A DNA stretch of 64,000 nt, taken from NCBI GenBank assembly GCA_902570155.1, contig CACFXU010000003.1, forward strand, positions 86,181 through 150,180, given 5' to 3'. Made by a program: the position numbers and the translations under genes. Origin of the DNA: an uncultured Alphaproteobacteria bacterium. Lineage in GTDB: Bacteria > Pseudomonadota > Alphaproteobacteria > HIMB59 > GCA-002718135. Below the pieces are notes generated by a model. It saw only the letters and a list, made by a program, of their open reading frames with translations. It was not told the origin of the DNA and ran no database searches. Numbering within the stretch: the stretch's first letter is position 1; every line of letters begins with the position of its first letter. Positions 1-8,256 of this stretch are shown here, piece by piece.

Positions 1-126
1 GAAATACCTGATATTTGGACGATAATAGGAGGTTTAATAATTTTTTCATCAATTCTGATTATTACTTATAGAGAAAATTATCTAAAAAAAGATATAGCAA
101 AGCAATCAATACCGATTAAACTTTAA
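1..126 (+). CDS. EamA/DMT-family transporter, C-terminal fragment cut by window edge
   Basis: The first frame is open from base 1 to a TAA at 124-126 and encodes the last 41 residues of a membrane carrier. It starts EIPDIWTIIGG and ends in a charged tail. It closely resembles the C-terminus of the next gene (EIPDLWTWIGG followed by a similar final helix), so the two are tandem paralogues of the drug/metabolite transporter superfamily. Only 8 bases separate them, which suggests one transcript. The substrate cannot be read from this piece. Confidence 0.8.
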   Translation, partial: EIPDIWTIIGGLIIFSSILIITYRENYLKKDIAKQSIPIKL

Positions 127-134
127 TTTTATTA

Positions 135-1022
135 ATGAATAATAATATTAAGGCTATTTTATTAACTTTGTCTGCATCTTTTTTTGCAGTTTTAATGGAA
201 GCATTAATACGTGCTGCACAATATGATTCAAATGTTTTTACAATTGGGTTTTTAAGATTCTTTTTTGGTTTATTAATTATCTTTCCTTATTTAGTTAAAA
301 ATAAATTTACAACTTATAAAACAAATAATTTGAAATTCTACATAGTTCGCGGGTTATTTAACATTCCCGTAATGATTTTAGGTTTTGGAGCTCTTATATA
401 CATTCCTTTTGAACAATTTAAAGCTATGAATTTTTTAAGCCCAATAATTGTCGTACTATTAAGTTTTTTAATTTTTAGAGAAAAAATTTTTAAATACAGA
501 ATTTTAGCATTAGTTATTGGTTTTTTAGGTACTATAATAATAATGAGACCAGGTTATGTCGAATTTAACATAGGCACTATAATGGTTTTAGTTTCTTTGT
601 TATTTTGGTCTTTTATAATTATTCTTTCAAAATATGTATCAAAAGATGATTCACCAATTACAATGGTTTCATACCAATATACTTTAATGACTTTTTTTGC
701 CTTACCTCTAGCAATTTATTTTTGGGAAACACCTTCACTATTTTCGATCTTATATGTTTTTATTGGAGCCATATCAGGTACAATTTTACACTTGTGTTTA
801 GGTCTTGCATATAAATATGCTGATTTATCAGTTACACAGCCAATATGGTTTAGTGGATTAATTTTTGGATCTGCTTTTGGTTATTTTTTATTTAAAGAAA
901 TTCCAGATTTATGGACCTGGATAGGTGGAATTGTTGTATTCTCTTCAGTATTGATTATTACTTACAATGAGAGAAGTAAAGAAGAGAAGAAAAATAAAAA
1001 TATTATAAATGCTATAGATTAA
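135..1022 (+). CDS. EamA/DMT-family inner-membrane transporter
   Basis: A protein of 295 residues with about ten hydrophobic helices and the usual length of two EamA repeats (roughly residues 5-140 and 150-285). The tail after the last helix is strongly charged (KEEKKNK), consistent with a cytoplasmic C-terminus. EamA carriers move small metabolites across the inner membrane. The gene is the second of a tandem pair and lies 15 bases before a GH127 glycosidase and a DapA-like enzyme, so import of a sugar or sugar-acid is plausible, but the substrate is an inference. No clear ribosome-binding site precedes the ATG. Confidence 0.85.
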   Translation: MNNNIKAILLTLSASFFAVLMEALIRAAQYDSNVFTIGFLRFFFGLLIIFPYLVKNKFTTYKTNNLKFYIVRGLFNIPVMILGFGALIYIPFEQFKAMNFLSPIIVVLLSFLIFREKIFKYRILALVIGFLGTIIIMRPGYVEFNIGTIMVLVSLLFWSFIIILSKYVSKDDSPITMVSYQYTLMTFFALPLAIYFWETPSLFSILYVFIGAISGTILHLCLGLAYKYADLSVTQPIWFSGLIFGSAFGYFLFKEIPDLWTWIGGIVVFSSVLIITYNERSKEEKKNKNIINAID

Positions 1023-1037
1023 TAATTGAGTAATTAA

Positions 1038-2981
1038 ATGGATCTTACAAAAGTTAAAATAAACAATGGGTTTTGGAAAAAAAGAAAAGATTTAAATATC
1101 AACTCATCTTTTTTTGAAATACTAAATTCATTTGAAAAATCTGGAAGAATAAGAGCATTAACAAATGAAAGCACTGCTTCAGAAAAACCACATATATTTT
1201 GGGAATCAGATTTAGCAAAATTAATGGAAGGTGCATTTTTTTCCATGCAACAAGAAAAAAATAAGAACTTAAAAAACAAATGTGATAACATTATAAAAAA
1301 AATCATCAATAATCAGGAGGATAATGGTTATTTAAATTTTTTTTTTAAATTTCATGAGCCTGAAAATAAATTTACTAACTTAAGGGATCGTCATGAATTA
1401 TATTGTGCCGGCCATTTATTAGAATCAGCCATTGAACATTCAAAAGCAACGGGAGAAAATCATTTTTTAAATTCAATAGAAAAATATATTGATCATATAA
1501 TTGATACTTTTGGTCGAGAAGTTGGTAAAAAAAGAGGATACCCGGGTCATCAAGAAATTGAATTAGCTTTAGTAAAGGCTTATGAATATACAAATAAAAA
1601 AAAATATTTAGACCTTGCAACATATTTTATTGAAGAAAGAGGTAAGACTGACTCTAATAACAAACATTATTTTATTAATGAAAACGAAATATTAAAAAAA
1701 AATTCACAAAAATTAGATTATTCAAAACTACCTTCCAATTTAAGAGATTTTGTTGATTTCTATTTAGCCAAAGATGAATCAGTATTTAAGGATTTAGAAT
1801 ATTGGCAGGCTCATAAAGAACCAATAAAACAAAATACTGCAGAGGGGCATTCAGTTAGAGCACTTTATATGTTCACTGCTATGGCTGATCTAGCTAGAAT
1901 TAATAATAACAAAGATCTTTTGAAAACTTGCAAGCTACTTTGGCGCAATATTGTAGACAAAAGAATGTATATACATAGTGGCGTAGGTAGTGCGCATATA
2001 GGAGAACGATTTTCTTTTGATTATGATCTTCCTAATGACATGGCTTTTGCAGAAACTTGTGCAAGTATTGCACTTATTTATTTTGCAAATAGATTGTCAA
2101 AAATAGAAATTAATAGTGAGTACGCAGATATTATAGAAAATAGTTTCTATAATCTTATTCTTGCTAGTACTTCTCAGGATGGAAAAGGTTTCTTTTACGA
2201 TAATTATCTTGAATGTAACCCTGGTTATTTACATTTTCAAGATAGACGACATGGGATAAGAGATGAATATCACATTTGCTCTTGTTGTCCGCCAAATATA
2301 ACTCGCCTAATTGCTAGTATGGATATGTATATTTATAATATCTATCAAGATTCTTTGGTAGTGGATCAATACATTAGTTCTGAATTAGATCTTTCAGACA
2401 AAGAACAAGAATTAAAAATAATACAAACAAGTGAATTTCCCCATAAAGGTTATTCTGAGATAAAAATTTTAAATTCTAATAACAAAGAATCAATTATTTA
2501 TTTCCGAATTCCATCATGGGATCAAAAAACAAAAATATTAATCAATGGTGAAGAAATAAATTACAAAACTTTCAATGGATATGCAAAAATTTATAGAAAA
2601 TGGAAAGCTGGTGATAAAATAGAATTAAAATTTAATTTTACACCTCGTTTTGTAAGAACAAATCCAAATGTCAGATATAATATTAGAAAAGCATCTATTT
2701 TTAGAGGTCCAATACTCTATTGTTTAGAAGAAATAGATAATGGAAAAAATTTAAATCGATTTGTTATAGATAGCAATAATAGCTTTAACGAAAAAGAAGA
2801 TAAAATAAATTCAGAAAATATTATTTCTTTAAGTATTAATGGATCAAAATTTGATGATACTAATGAGTTATATATTCAAGATAAACCAAAACTTACAGAT
2901 GCATATTTAAAATTTGTTCCATACTACTTATGGTCAAATAGAGGTGAAAATGAAATGTTAGTATGGATAAATGAAAAATAA
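1038..2981 (+). CDS. Glycoside hydrolase family 127, beta-L-arabinofuranosidase-like
   Basis: A protein of 647 residues matching the GH127 (old DUF1680) layout: an alpha/alpha barrel followed by beta-sandwich domains. The family's cysteine-zinc site is visible: E339 and C341 in FAETC, then C414, C416 and C417 in CSCCPPN. E323 sits where the Bifidobacterium HypBA1 acid/base glutamate (E322) is. In that enzyme the second cysteine of the pair is the nucleophile, which would be C416 or C417 here. No signal peptide is visible, so it likely acts in the cytoplasm on imported arabinofuranosides. It lies between the EamA pair and a DapA-like gene on the same strand, consistent with a pentose operon. 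Confidence 0.88.
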   Translation: MDLTKVKINNGFWKKRKDLNINSSFFEILNSFEKSGRIRALTNESTASEKPHIFWESDLAKLMEGAFFSMQQEKNKNLKNKCDNIIKKIINNQEDNGYLNFFFKFHEPENKFTNLRDRHELYCAGHLLESAIEHSKATGENHFLNSIEKYIDHIIDTFGREVGKKRGYPGHQEIELALVKAYEYTNKKKYLDLATYFIEERGKTDSNNKHYFINENEILKKNSQKLDYSKLPSNLRDFVDFYLAKDESVFKDLEYWQAHKEPIKQNTAEGHSVRALYMFTAMADLARINNNKDLLKTCKLLWRNIVDKRMYIHSGVGSAHIGERFSFDYDLPNDMAFAETCASIALIYFANRLSKIEINSEYADIIENSFYNLILASTSQDGKGFFYDNYLECNPGYLHFQDRRHGIRDEYHICSCCPPNITRLIASMDMYIYNIYQDSLVVDQYISSELDLSDKEQELKIIQTSEFPHKGYSEIKILNSNNKESIIYFRIPSWDQKTKILINGEEINYKTFNGYAKIYRKWKAGDKIELKFNFTPRFVRTNPNVRYNIRKASIFRGPILYCLEEIDNGKNLNRFVIDSNNSFNEKEDKINSENIISLSINGSKFDDTNELYIQDKPKLTDAYLKFVPYYLWSNRGENEMLVWINEK

Positions 2982-3023
2982 CCTTTTAAAATGATCTTAA
3001 AGTTTCTATAAGGTTTTAAAGAA

Positions 3024-3941
3024 ATGAATAAATATAAATACCATGGTATGTGGCCAGTTGCTCCAACACCATTTCATGAAAATGGTGAAGTTGATTATGA
3101 AGGAATGAATAGAGTTATTGACTGTATGGTTGATCAAAAAGTTGAAGGTATTTGTATTCTAGCAAATTATTCTGAACAATTTTTACTCTCAGATGATGAA
3201 AGAGAAAAATTAACAAAACTTTGTATGAAAAAAATTGATGGTAGAGTTAAAACAATTGTTACGGTCTCTCATTTTGCTACTGACATTGTACGACCTCGAG
3301 CAGAATTAGCAAAATCACTAGGTGCAGATATTATAATGATGATGCCACCCTATCATGGTGCATTGCTCAAGGGTAATCCAGATCAAATATTTGAACAGTT
3401 TAATGAAATTTCTAAAGTTGGCATACCAATTATGATACAAGATGCGCCTTTATCTGGAATTGAACTTTCAGTACCTCTTCTTACAAAAATGATTAATGAA
3501 ATTGAATATTTAACATGTTTTAAAATTGAAAGTGCTAACGCAGCATCAAAAATAAGAGCACTTATTAAGAACTGTAGTTCTAGATTAGATGCACCTTTTG
3601 ATGGAGAAGAAAGTATTACTTTGTATGCAGACTTAGAAGCTGGAATTTCTGGCAGTATGAGTTCAGCATTACTTCCAGAAAAAATTGCGCCTGTAATTGA
3701 TCATTTTTGGAATAATGAAAAAGATAAAGCTGAAGAAGTCTATAATGGTATTCTTCCTTTGATAAATTTTGAAAATAGACAATGTGGTTTTAGAGCTACA
3801 AAAACAGTAATGAAAGAAGGCGGCGTAATAAAATCAGATTTTTGCAGAGATCCTATTAAGCCCTTAGATCTAGATACAAAAAATTTATTACTTAATTTTG
3901 CTAAAAGATATGATTTACTGACTTATAAATGGGGTAAATAG
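3024..3941 (+). CDS. DapA/KDG-aldolase-family lyase or dehydratase
   Basis: A 305-residue (beta/alpha)8 enzyme of the dihydrodipicolinate synthase / N-acetylneuraminate lyase family. The Schiff-base lysine is K167 in CFKIES. The tyrosine seen in true DapA (motif YNVP) is replaced in IMIQDAPLSG, so lysine synthesis is unlikely. Members with this change are often sugar-acid aldolases or dehydratases such as 2-keto-3-deoxy-pentonate dehydratases. Next to a GH127 arabinofuranosidase, a role in oxidative pentose breakdown is plausible. Start ATG at 3024, 42 bases after the glycosidase stop. Confidence 0.8.
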   Translation: MNKYKYHGMWPVAPTPFHENGEVDYEGMNRVIDCMVDQKVEGICILANYSEQFLLSDDEREKLTKLCMKKIDGRVKTIVTVSHFATDIVRPRAELAKSLGADIIMMMPPYHGALLKGNPDQIFEQFNEISKVGIPIMIQDAPLSGIELSVPLLTKMINEIEYLTCFKIESANAASKIRALIKNCSSRLDAPFDGEESITLYADLEAGISGSMSSALLPEKIAPVIDHFWNNEKDKAEEVYNGILPLINFENRQCGFRATKTVMKEGGVIKSDFCRDPIKPLDLDTKNLLLNFAKRYDLLTYKWGK

Positions 3942-3951
3942 TAAAATTTAA

Positions 3952-3979
3952 TTGACAAATATTATTTAAAAATTACTTA
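3952..3979 (+). promoter_or_regulatory. Candidate sigma70-type promoter, leaderless
   Basis: A perfect -35 TTGACA (3952-3957) is followed after 16 bases by TACTTA (3974-3979). Initiation about 7 bases downstream would fall at or next to the ATG at 3986, which predicts a leaderless message for the UPF0114 gene and supports that start over the upstream TTG at 3980. Confidence 0.5.
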
Positions 3980-3985
3980 TTGTTT

Positions 3986-4504
3986 ATGCGAAGAGTATTT
4001 GAAGGATTGCTCGAAAGAGCAATGTTTTCGAGCAGATGGGCGTTGGCTCCTGTTTATGTTGCTCTATGTCTTACTCTACTAGTTATTACATATAAAGTTA
4101 TCGCGTTATTCATTTATGAAATTACACACTTAAACGATTTAACTTTAAATGAACTTCTTGTATTCGTATTACATATTGTTGATTTAGCCCTTGTTGGAAA
4201 TTTAGTTTTAATGGTTATATTTGCAGGATATGAAAATTTTGTTTCAAAAATTGATATTGCAAATCAATCTGAAGATAAGCCCGAATGGATGGGTAAACTA
4301 GATTTTTCAGGTTTGAAATTAAAACTTATTGCTTCAATAGTAGCTATTTCAAGTATAGGTTTGCTAGAAGCTTTTATTGATGTTGGATCAAAAACATCAG
4401 AAGAAATTTACTTAATGATATTTATTCACGCTGTATTTATTTTATCAGGATTAGTTATAGCAATAATGGATTATATTAGCGGAATTACTAAACATCACCC
4501 ATAA
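3986..4504 (+). CDS. UPF0114 (YqhA-like) membrane protein
   Basis: A protein of 172 residues from the ATG at 3986; a TTG two codons upstream is possible. The opening with RAMFSSRWALAPVY is typical of UPF0114/YqhA proteins, followed by about four membrane helices. The family's biochemical role is unknown. It lies 11 bases before a nucleotide cyclase on the same strand and next to two ion-channel genes, so a role in membrane or ion homeostasis is a reasonable guess, but nothing in the sequence proves it. Confidence 0.85.
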   Translation: MRRVFEGLLERAMFSSRWALAPVYVALCLTLLVITYKVIALFIYEITHLNDLTLNELLVFVLHIVDLALVGNLVLMVIFAGYENFVSKIDIANQSEDKPEWMGKLDFSGLKLKLIASIVAISSIGLLEAFIDVGSKTSEEIYLMIFIHAVFILSGLVIAIMDYISGITKHHP

Positions 4505-4515
4505 TTAAATAAAAA

Positions 4516-5802
4516 ATGAAACTTGATAAGTTTTTTGATGAAAAAACTGTCATAGATTTAAGTTTTTTTAATTTCTCTAATGCTGTCACAGCAGCTTATT
4601 TTGCCAACCGTAACTTAGACGTTTTGCGAGTAAATAAAAATTTTAAAAAATTTTTTCCAATTCTTAAAACTGTCAATAATATTCCTTTTACTAGTATTTT
4701 AGAACAGCTTGGAGTTGGAGAAAAATATATTAAAAATTTTAAACAAAATTTAGAAAAAAATGGTTTTGTTATTATTCCTAAAATAGAAATCAAAATTGAT
4801 GATGAAATTAAAGTATATTCTTTACTTTCCGCTTATACTGAAAACAAAGATTTCCCTTATTTAAATGGTATTCAAGGACAATTTGTTGATCGAACAGATG
4901 AATATAATCTTCGAAGAGAGAAGGAAGAATTACTTGAGCAAAAATTAAAAGATAGAGAATTGATTGAAGAAAAAACGAAAAGATTAGAAAATATTGCTAA
5001 TAGGTTATCAAAATATCTTTCACCTCAAGTATATAAGTCTATTTTTGATGAAGAAGAGTCAGGTAAAAAAACAAAAGAAAGATACGTAAGAAAAAATTTA
5101 ACAATTTTTTTCTCTGATATTGTAAATTTTACTGATTTATCTGACTCGTTAGAAGCAGAAAAACTTGCTTTAATCTTAAATAATTATCTAAGTGAAATGA
5201 GTTTAATTGCAATAAATTCAGATGCTACAATTGATAAATTTATAGGTGATGCAATACTTTCCTTTCATGGCGCCCCTGAAACACTAGGAGATGAGAATGA
5301 TGCTATTAATTGTATAAGCATGGCTTTAGAAATGAAAGAACGAGTTAAAGAACTGCAATCTTTCTGGACCAGGCAGGGTGTTAAAGGTGGATTAAAGGTA
5401 AGATATGGAATCTCTTCAGGTTTTGCAAATGTTGGTGATTTTGGATCTAGTGTAATGAGTGATTATACAGCAATAGGTTCTTCTGTAAATTTAGCCTCTA
5501 GATTGCAATCCATTGCTCCTGAAAATGAAATTATTATTTCTGATACAACATATAATTTAGTTAAAAATCATATTAATTGCGAAGAGTATGAAGAAATAAC
5601 TCCTAAAGGTTTTGCAAGACCTGTTAAAACTTACAAGGTAATTGATTTTAAAAATAAAAAAAATAGCAAAACAAAAAAATCATATTCGAAAAAAGGTAAC
5701 CACGTGGATATACAAATATTTGATAGTTCTGATATGAAGGCTGCAATGAAAGAATTAAAAAAACTACAAGAAGATTTTAGTAAAGAAATTGACGAAGAGT
5801 AG
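4516..5802 (+). CDS. Class III adenylate/guanylate cyclase with N-terminal PAS-like sensor
   Basis: A 428-residue soluble protein. Residues about 20-135 resemble a PAS-type sensor, 135-165 form a charged coiled coil, and about 190-375 are the cyclase domain. Metal-binding aspartates are D201 (FSDIVNF) and D245 (FIGDAI). K241 in IDKFIGD is the usual adenine-selecting lysine, and the second specificity position in DYTAIG carries threonine, as in class IIIb cyclases. The transition-state Asn/Arg motif is VNLASRL. A basic linker and a helical tail follow. cAMP is the likely product. The stop is 8 bases from the stop of the convergent gene for a channel with a cyclic-nucleotide-binding domain. Confidence 0.9.
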   Translation: MKLDKFFDEKTVIDLSFFNFSNAVTAAYFANRNLDVLRVNKNFKKFFPILKTVNNIPFTSILEQLGVGEKYIKNFKQNLEKNGFVIIPKIEIKIDDEIKVYSLLSAYTENKDFPYLNGIQGQFVDRTDEYNLRREKEELLEQKLKDRELIEEKTKRLENIANRLSKYLSPQVYKSIFDEEESGKKTKERYVRKNLTIFFSDIVNFTDLSDSLEAEKLALILNNYLSEMSLIAINSDATIDKFIGDAILSFHGAPETLGDENDAINCISMALEMKERVKELQSFWTRQGVKGGLKVRYGISSGFANVGDFGSSVMSDYTAIGSSVNLASRLQSIAPENEIIISDTTYNLVKNHINCEEYEEITPKGFARPVKTYKVIDFKNKKNSKTKKSYSKKGNHVDIQIFDSSDMKAAMKELKKLQEDFSKEIDEE

Positions 5803-5810
5803 GGGGTATT

Positions 5811-7481
5811 TTATTTTAAAAAATTTATTATCGCATTCTTAATATCTTTAACTAGATTTTTATTTTCATCTTTAGTTAATTGACTTTCATTTTTTTTCTT
5901 ATCAAGTTTTAACTTTCTTTGAGCTAAAATATTTGCAACATAATCATACACATTAGGATTTTTAGAAAATATATCTTTTATTATATCCTTGCTTACTTTT
6001 ATAACTATGCAAGGAGTTTCAGCTATAACATTAGCAGACCTGGGTTCACCGGTAAGAAGACTTCCTTCACCAACAAAGTCCCCAACACCAAGTTTAGCTA
6101 AAAATACTTTATCTTTATTTTCATTATCTAAGTAAACAGATACTACTCCGTCATTTATAACGTAAAGAGAATCTCCAGAATCATTTTGTTTAATAATGTA
6201 ATCATCTTTTTCAAAATGGAGTCTTTCAGCATTTTGAGCAATTTCATCTAAATCTTCAGAATTTAAAGACATAAAAATAGGAATTTTTTGAAGTAGGACT
6301 CTATTTTTTACTGACTCATTATAAGGATTAAATTCACTAACCTGTCTTTTTTCAAAATCTTCTCGACTTCTGTGTGTATCAAGAGCATGCAGTCCTGTAT
6401 CTTCTTCAAGTTTTCCATAAAGTTTACCAGCTGACATTTGAACACCTGCATGTCTTAAAGTTTTATGTATTTCCATCATCACACTATCTTGCATCGAATT
6501 TTTTAAAATTCTTTTTGTGCAATCAAAAGCAACAACAAATTCTAATCCAAATTCATTAGCACCTATAAAACGAACCCACTGTAAATTTAATTGCTCTCTA
6601 CCATCAACTGGCTTAGCTTTTTTAAGAGCATTATAGAGTAACTTAGAGATATTTTCTGGGTCATGAGATGGATGAAAATATAATTTATTAAAAATATGAA
6701 ATCCTTCACTCATTTTTTCTTTATCTTGTTTGCTCCAATTAGTTAAAATTGAATCTGCAACGATTTCATTTGGAATGATTACTTCAGTATTTTGAAATGT
6801 CCTTATTCTTGTACTTCTCCAGGTAATATTTTCTACATAGCCTGTTTTATCATCAACAGTAATCCAGTCATTTATTGCAAATGGTCTTTCAATGTTTACA
6901 AAAATTCCTTTAATTAAATCTGATAAGCTTGATTGTAAAGAAAGTGCAATAGCAGCAAAAACTATACCACCTGCAGCAAGAATGCTTGTAAGTTCTAAAT
7001 TAAAAACAAAGGATAAAACTAAAAATGCAGGTATCGCAAATAATAAAAACTGAAATAGAAATGTTATTATCTCAGGTATTGTTGTCCCTGATTTATCATT
7101 TAGTGATAATACTTCGTATTTATAAAACATCATTATAAATATTGATGGAATAAAATATAAAGTTATCAGTAAGATTTTATCTGTAAGGCTACTTATAGTT
7201 TTATTAATTAAAAAAAATTCCTTTTGAATAACTATATCATAGGAAAAATTTACCATTAGATATGATAAAATAGGAAGTATAATGATAGTAAAAAGTACTC
7301 GTGTAAATTTCTTTAATTTGTTTAGTCGTATTACAGAACCAATAATGAATACAGAAATGACTATGTATAAAGAATTTAAAGTAACTGCATTATTATAAAA
7401 TAATAGAATAGATAAAATACATAATAAGCTTATTAAAATTATACTAATCTTAGATAGTAGGTAAAAAATGTTAATTTTCAT
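5811..7481 (-). CDS. MscS-family channel with C-terminal cyclic-nucleotide-binding domain
   Basis: A protein of 556 residues with about five membrane helices. An MscS pore helix rich in Gly/Ala (LAAGGIVFAAIALSLQ, near residues 167-183) is followed by the beta domain (IERPFAINDWI). Residues about 400-530 form a cNMP-binding domain with an intact phosphate-binding cassette, FVGEGSLLTGEPRSANV, including the phosphate-contacting R481. This is the architecture of bacterial cyclic-nucleotide-gated (bCNG) channels of the MscS superfamily. Its neighbour is a class III cyclase, so ligand and receptor may be encoded side by side. Known bCNG members are gated by cAMP rather than by tension. Confidence 0.92.
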   Translation of the reverse strand: MKINIFYLLSKISIILISLLCILSILLFYNNAVTLNSLYIVISVFIIGSVIRLNKLKKFTRVLFTIIILPILSYLMVNFSYDIVIQKEFFLINKTISSLTDKILLITLYFIPSIFIMMFYKYEVLSLNDKSGTTIPEIITFLFQFLLFAIPAFLVLSFVFNLELTSILAAGGIVFAAIALSLQSSLSDLIKGIFVNIERPFAINDWITVDDKTGYVENITWRSTRIRTFQNTEVIIPNEIVADSILTNWSKQDKEKMSEGFHIFNKLYFHPSHDPENISKLLYNALKKAKPVDGREQLNLQWVRFIGANEFGLEFVVAFDCTKRILKNSMQDSVMMEIHKTLRHAGVQMSAGKLYGKLEEDTGLHALDTHRSREDFEKRQVSEFNPYNESVKNRVLLQKIPIFMSLNSEDLDEIAQNAERLHFEKDDYIIKQNDSGDSLYVINDGVVSVYLDNENKDKVFLAKLGVGDFVGEGSLLTGEPRSANVIAETPCIVIKVSKDIIKDIFSKNPNVYDYVANILAQRKLKLDKKKNESQLTKDENKNLVKDIKNAIINFLK

Positions 7482-7515
7482 TTTGTAATTTTTGCTATAA
7501 AGAATTTATATAAAA

Positions 7516-8256
7516 ATGAATTCATTTTCAAAGTATTTATTCGAACACTTACATTTTGGTTTAGAAGAGAAGGATTTTACATTAATTGAAAAAATTATAT
7601 TCTTTCTTATTGTATTGAACTGTGTTTTTGTTGTTATTGAGTCAGAAAAATTGATTTATGAGCAATATTATCAACTCTTTGACTCAGCAAAACTTTTTTT
7701 TGGTATAGTATTTCTAATTGAGTATATTTGTAGATTAATTGCTGTAGATCAAATTGACAAATTTAAAGGTTTTAAAGGTAAGTTTAAGTATATTTTTACA
7801 TTACCTGCTCTAATTGATGCAATTGCAATTATCCCATTATTTTTAATAGGTATAAATGAAGGTTTTTTAGTAAGATTATTAAGAGCTATAAGAATATTTA
7901 GTATTTTAAGATTTGGACGTTTTAGTGAGTCAGTAGATTTTATACTTCATGCAATATATGACAGGAGACACGAATTAATTTTTTCATTACTGCTTACTCT
8001 AAGTTTGATGTTATTGTCTGCTACTTTGCTTTATGTTGTAGAGGGAGATTTGCAACCTGAAGCTTTTGGATCAATCCCAAGAGCTTTATGGGTAAGTTCT
8101 GCAGCTTTATTATCAACAGGTTATGGTGATTACACTCCTATTACATTTTTAGGTAGATTTGCAGCAGTATGCACTGCATTGTTTGGAATTGGAGCAGTTG
8201 CTTTACCAGCTGGTATATTAGCAAGTGCTTTTACAGATAGAAAAAATAAAGATTAA
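7516..8256 (+). CDS. Voltage-gated potassium channel (Kv-like, 6 TM)
   Basis: A 246-residue protein with six membrane helices. S4 has regularly spaced arginines (RLLRAIRIFSILRFGRF) and the pore loop carries a canonical K+ filter, T201-G-Y-G-D205. No cytoplasmic ligand-binding domain follows S6, so gating should be by voltage alone. It is divergent from the MscS-CNBD gene with 34 bases between starts, and its 3' end overlaps the convergent cyclase gene by 4 bases. The clustering with cyclases suggests coordinated control of membrane potential or turgor. Confidence 0.92.
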   Translation: MNSFSKYLFEHLHFGLEEKDFTLIEKIIFFLIVLNCVFVVIESEKLIYEQYYQLFDSAKLFFGIVFLIEYICRLIAVDQIDKFKGFKGKFKYIFTLPALIDAIAIIPLFLIGINEGFLVRLLRAIRIFSILRFGRFSESVDFILHAIYDRRHELIFSLLLTLSLMLLSATLLYVVEGDLQPEAFGSIPRALWVSSAALLSTGYGDYTPITFLGRFAAVCTALFGIGAVALPAGILASAFTDRKNKD

